DNA from: Planctomycetota bacterium
GTDB lineage: Bacteria; Planctomycetota; Phycisphaerae; WQYP01
Reading direction: 5' to 3'
DNA length: 8,195 bases
Assembly: GCA_021828925.1 (NCBI GenBank)
Contig: JAJZCT010000125.1
Span: forward strand, 1-8,195
The position numbers and the translations under genes are program-made. The notes under the pieces were generated by a model. The model ran no database searches. It saw nothing but the letters and a program-made list of their open reading frames with translations, and was not told the DNA's origin. The stretch's first letter is position 1, and each line of letters begins with the position of its first letter. Positions 6,015-8,195 of this stretch are shown one piece after another.

Positions 6015-8195
<2,181 letters not shown>

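Overview
The window carries five confidently recognised protein-coding genes, one short uncharacterised gene and one frameshifted uncharacterised gene. The best guess for the source is a bacterium of the Planctomycetes/PVC group, possibly Phycisphaerae-like. This rests on three things: a prepilin-type protein with a C-terminal H-X(9-10)-D motif (usual in PVC bacteria), a glutamyl-tRNA synthetase with an extra block of about 55 residues after KMSKR (which I recall from planctomycete sequences but could not search), and weak or missing Shine-Dalgarno sequences. No rRNA, tRNA, CRISPR array or transposase gene is visible.

Layout, left to right. Positions 1-786 (minus) hold most of a prepilin-like gene that runs off the left edge. 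A 127-base divergent gap follows. Then comes a plus-strand two-gene unit: a UbiD-family decarboxylase (914-2434) overlapped by gltX (2424-4037). Positions 4038-5177 look accessory. They hold a stretch without a convincing gene, an uncharacterised gene broken by one extra T in a T6 run (4288-4696), a good intrinsic terminator (4752-4776), and a 117-residue uncharacterised gene (4824-5177) with a promoter so close to its ATG that the mRNA may be leaderless. A perfect GC-rich palindrome lies in the convergent gap after it. On the minus strand follow trxA (thioredoxin, 5394-5729), with a strong sigma70-type promoter whose -35 box touches a perfect 9-bp inverted repeat, and then most of katG (catalase-peroxidase, from 6015 off the right edge).

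How the genes fit together. The decarboxylase and gltX overlap by 11 bases and are probably translationally coupled; their pathways (probably quinone synthesis, and tRNA charging) are otherwise unrelated. KatG and thioredoxin both serve peroxide and thiol-redox defence and lie on the same strand. A 285-base gap with a hairpin behind katG and a promoter in front of trxA suggests separate transcription units that might share a signal.

The items most worth following up are the frameshifted gene and its uncharacterised neighbour, the palindrome at the trxA promoter, and the insertion in GltX. I saw no clear evidence of a complete new multi-gene system.
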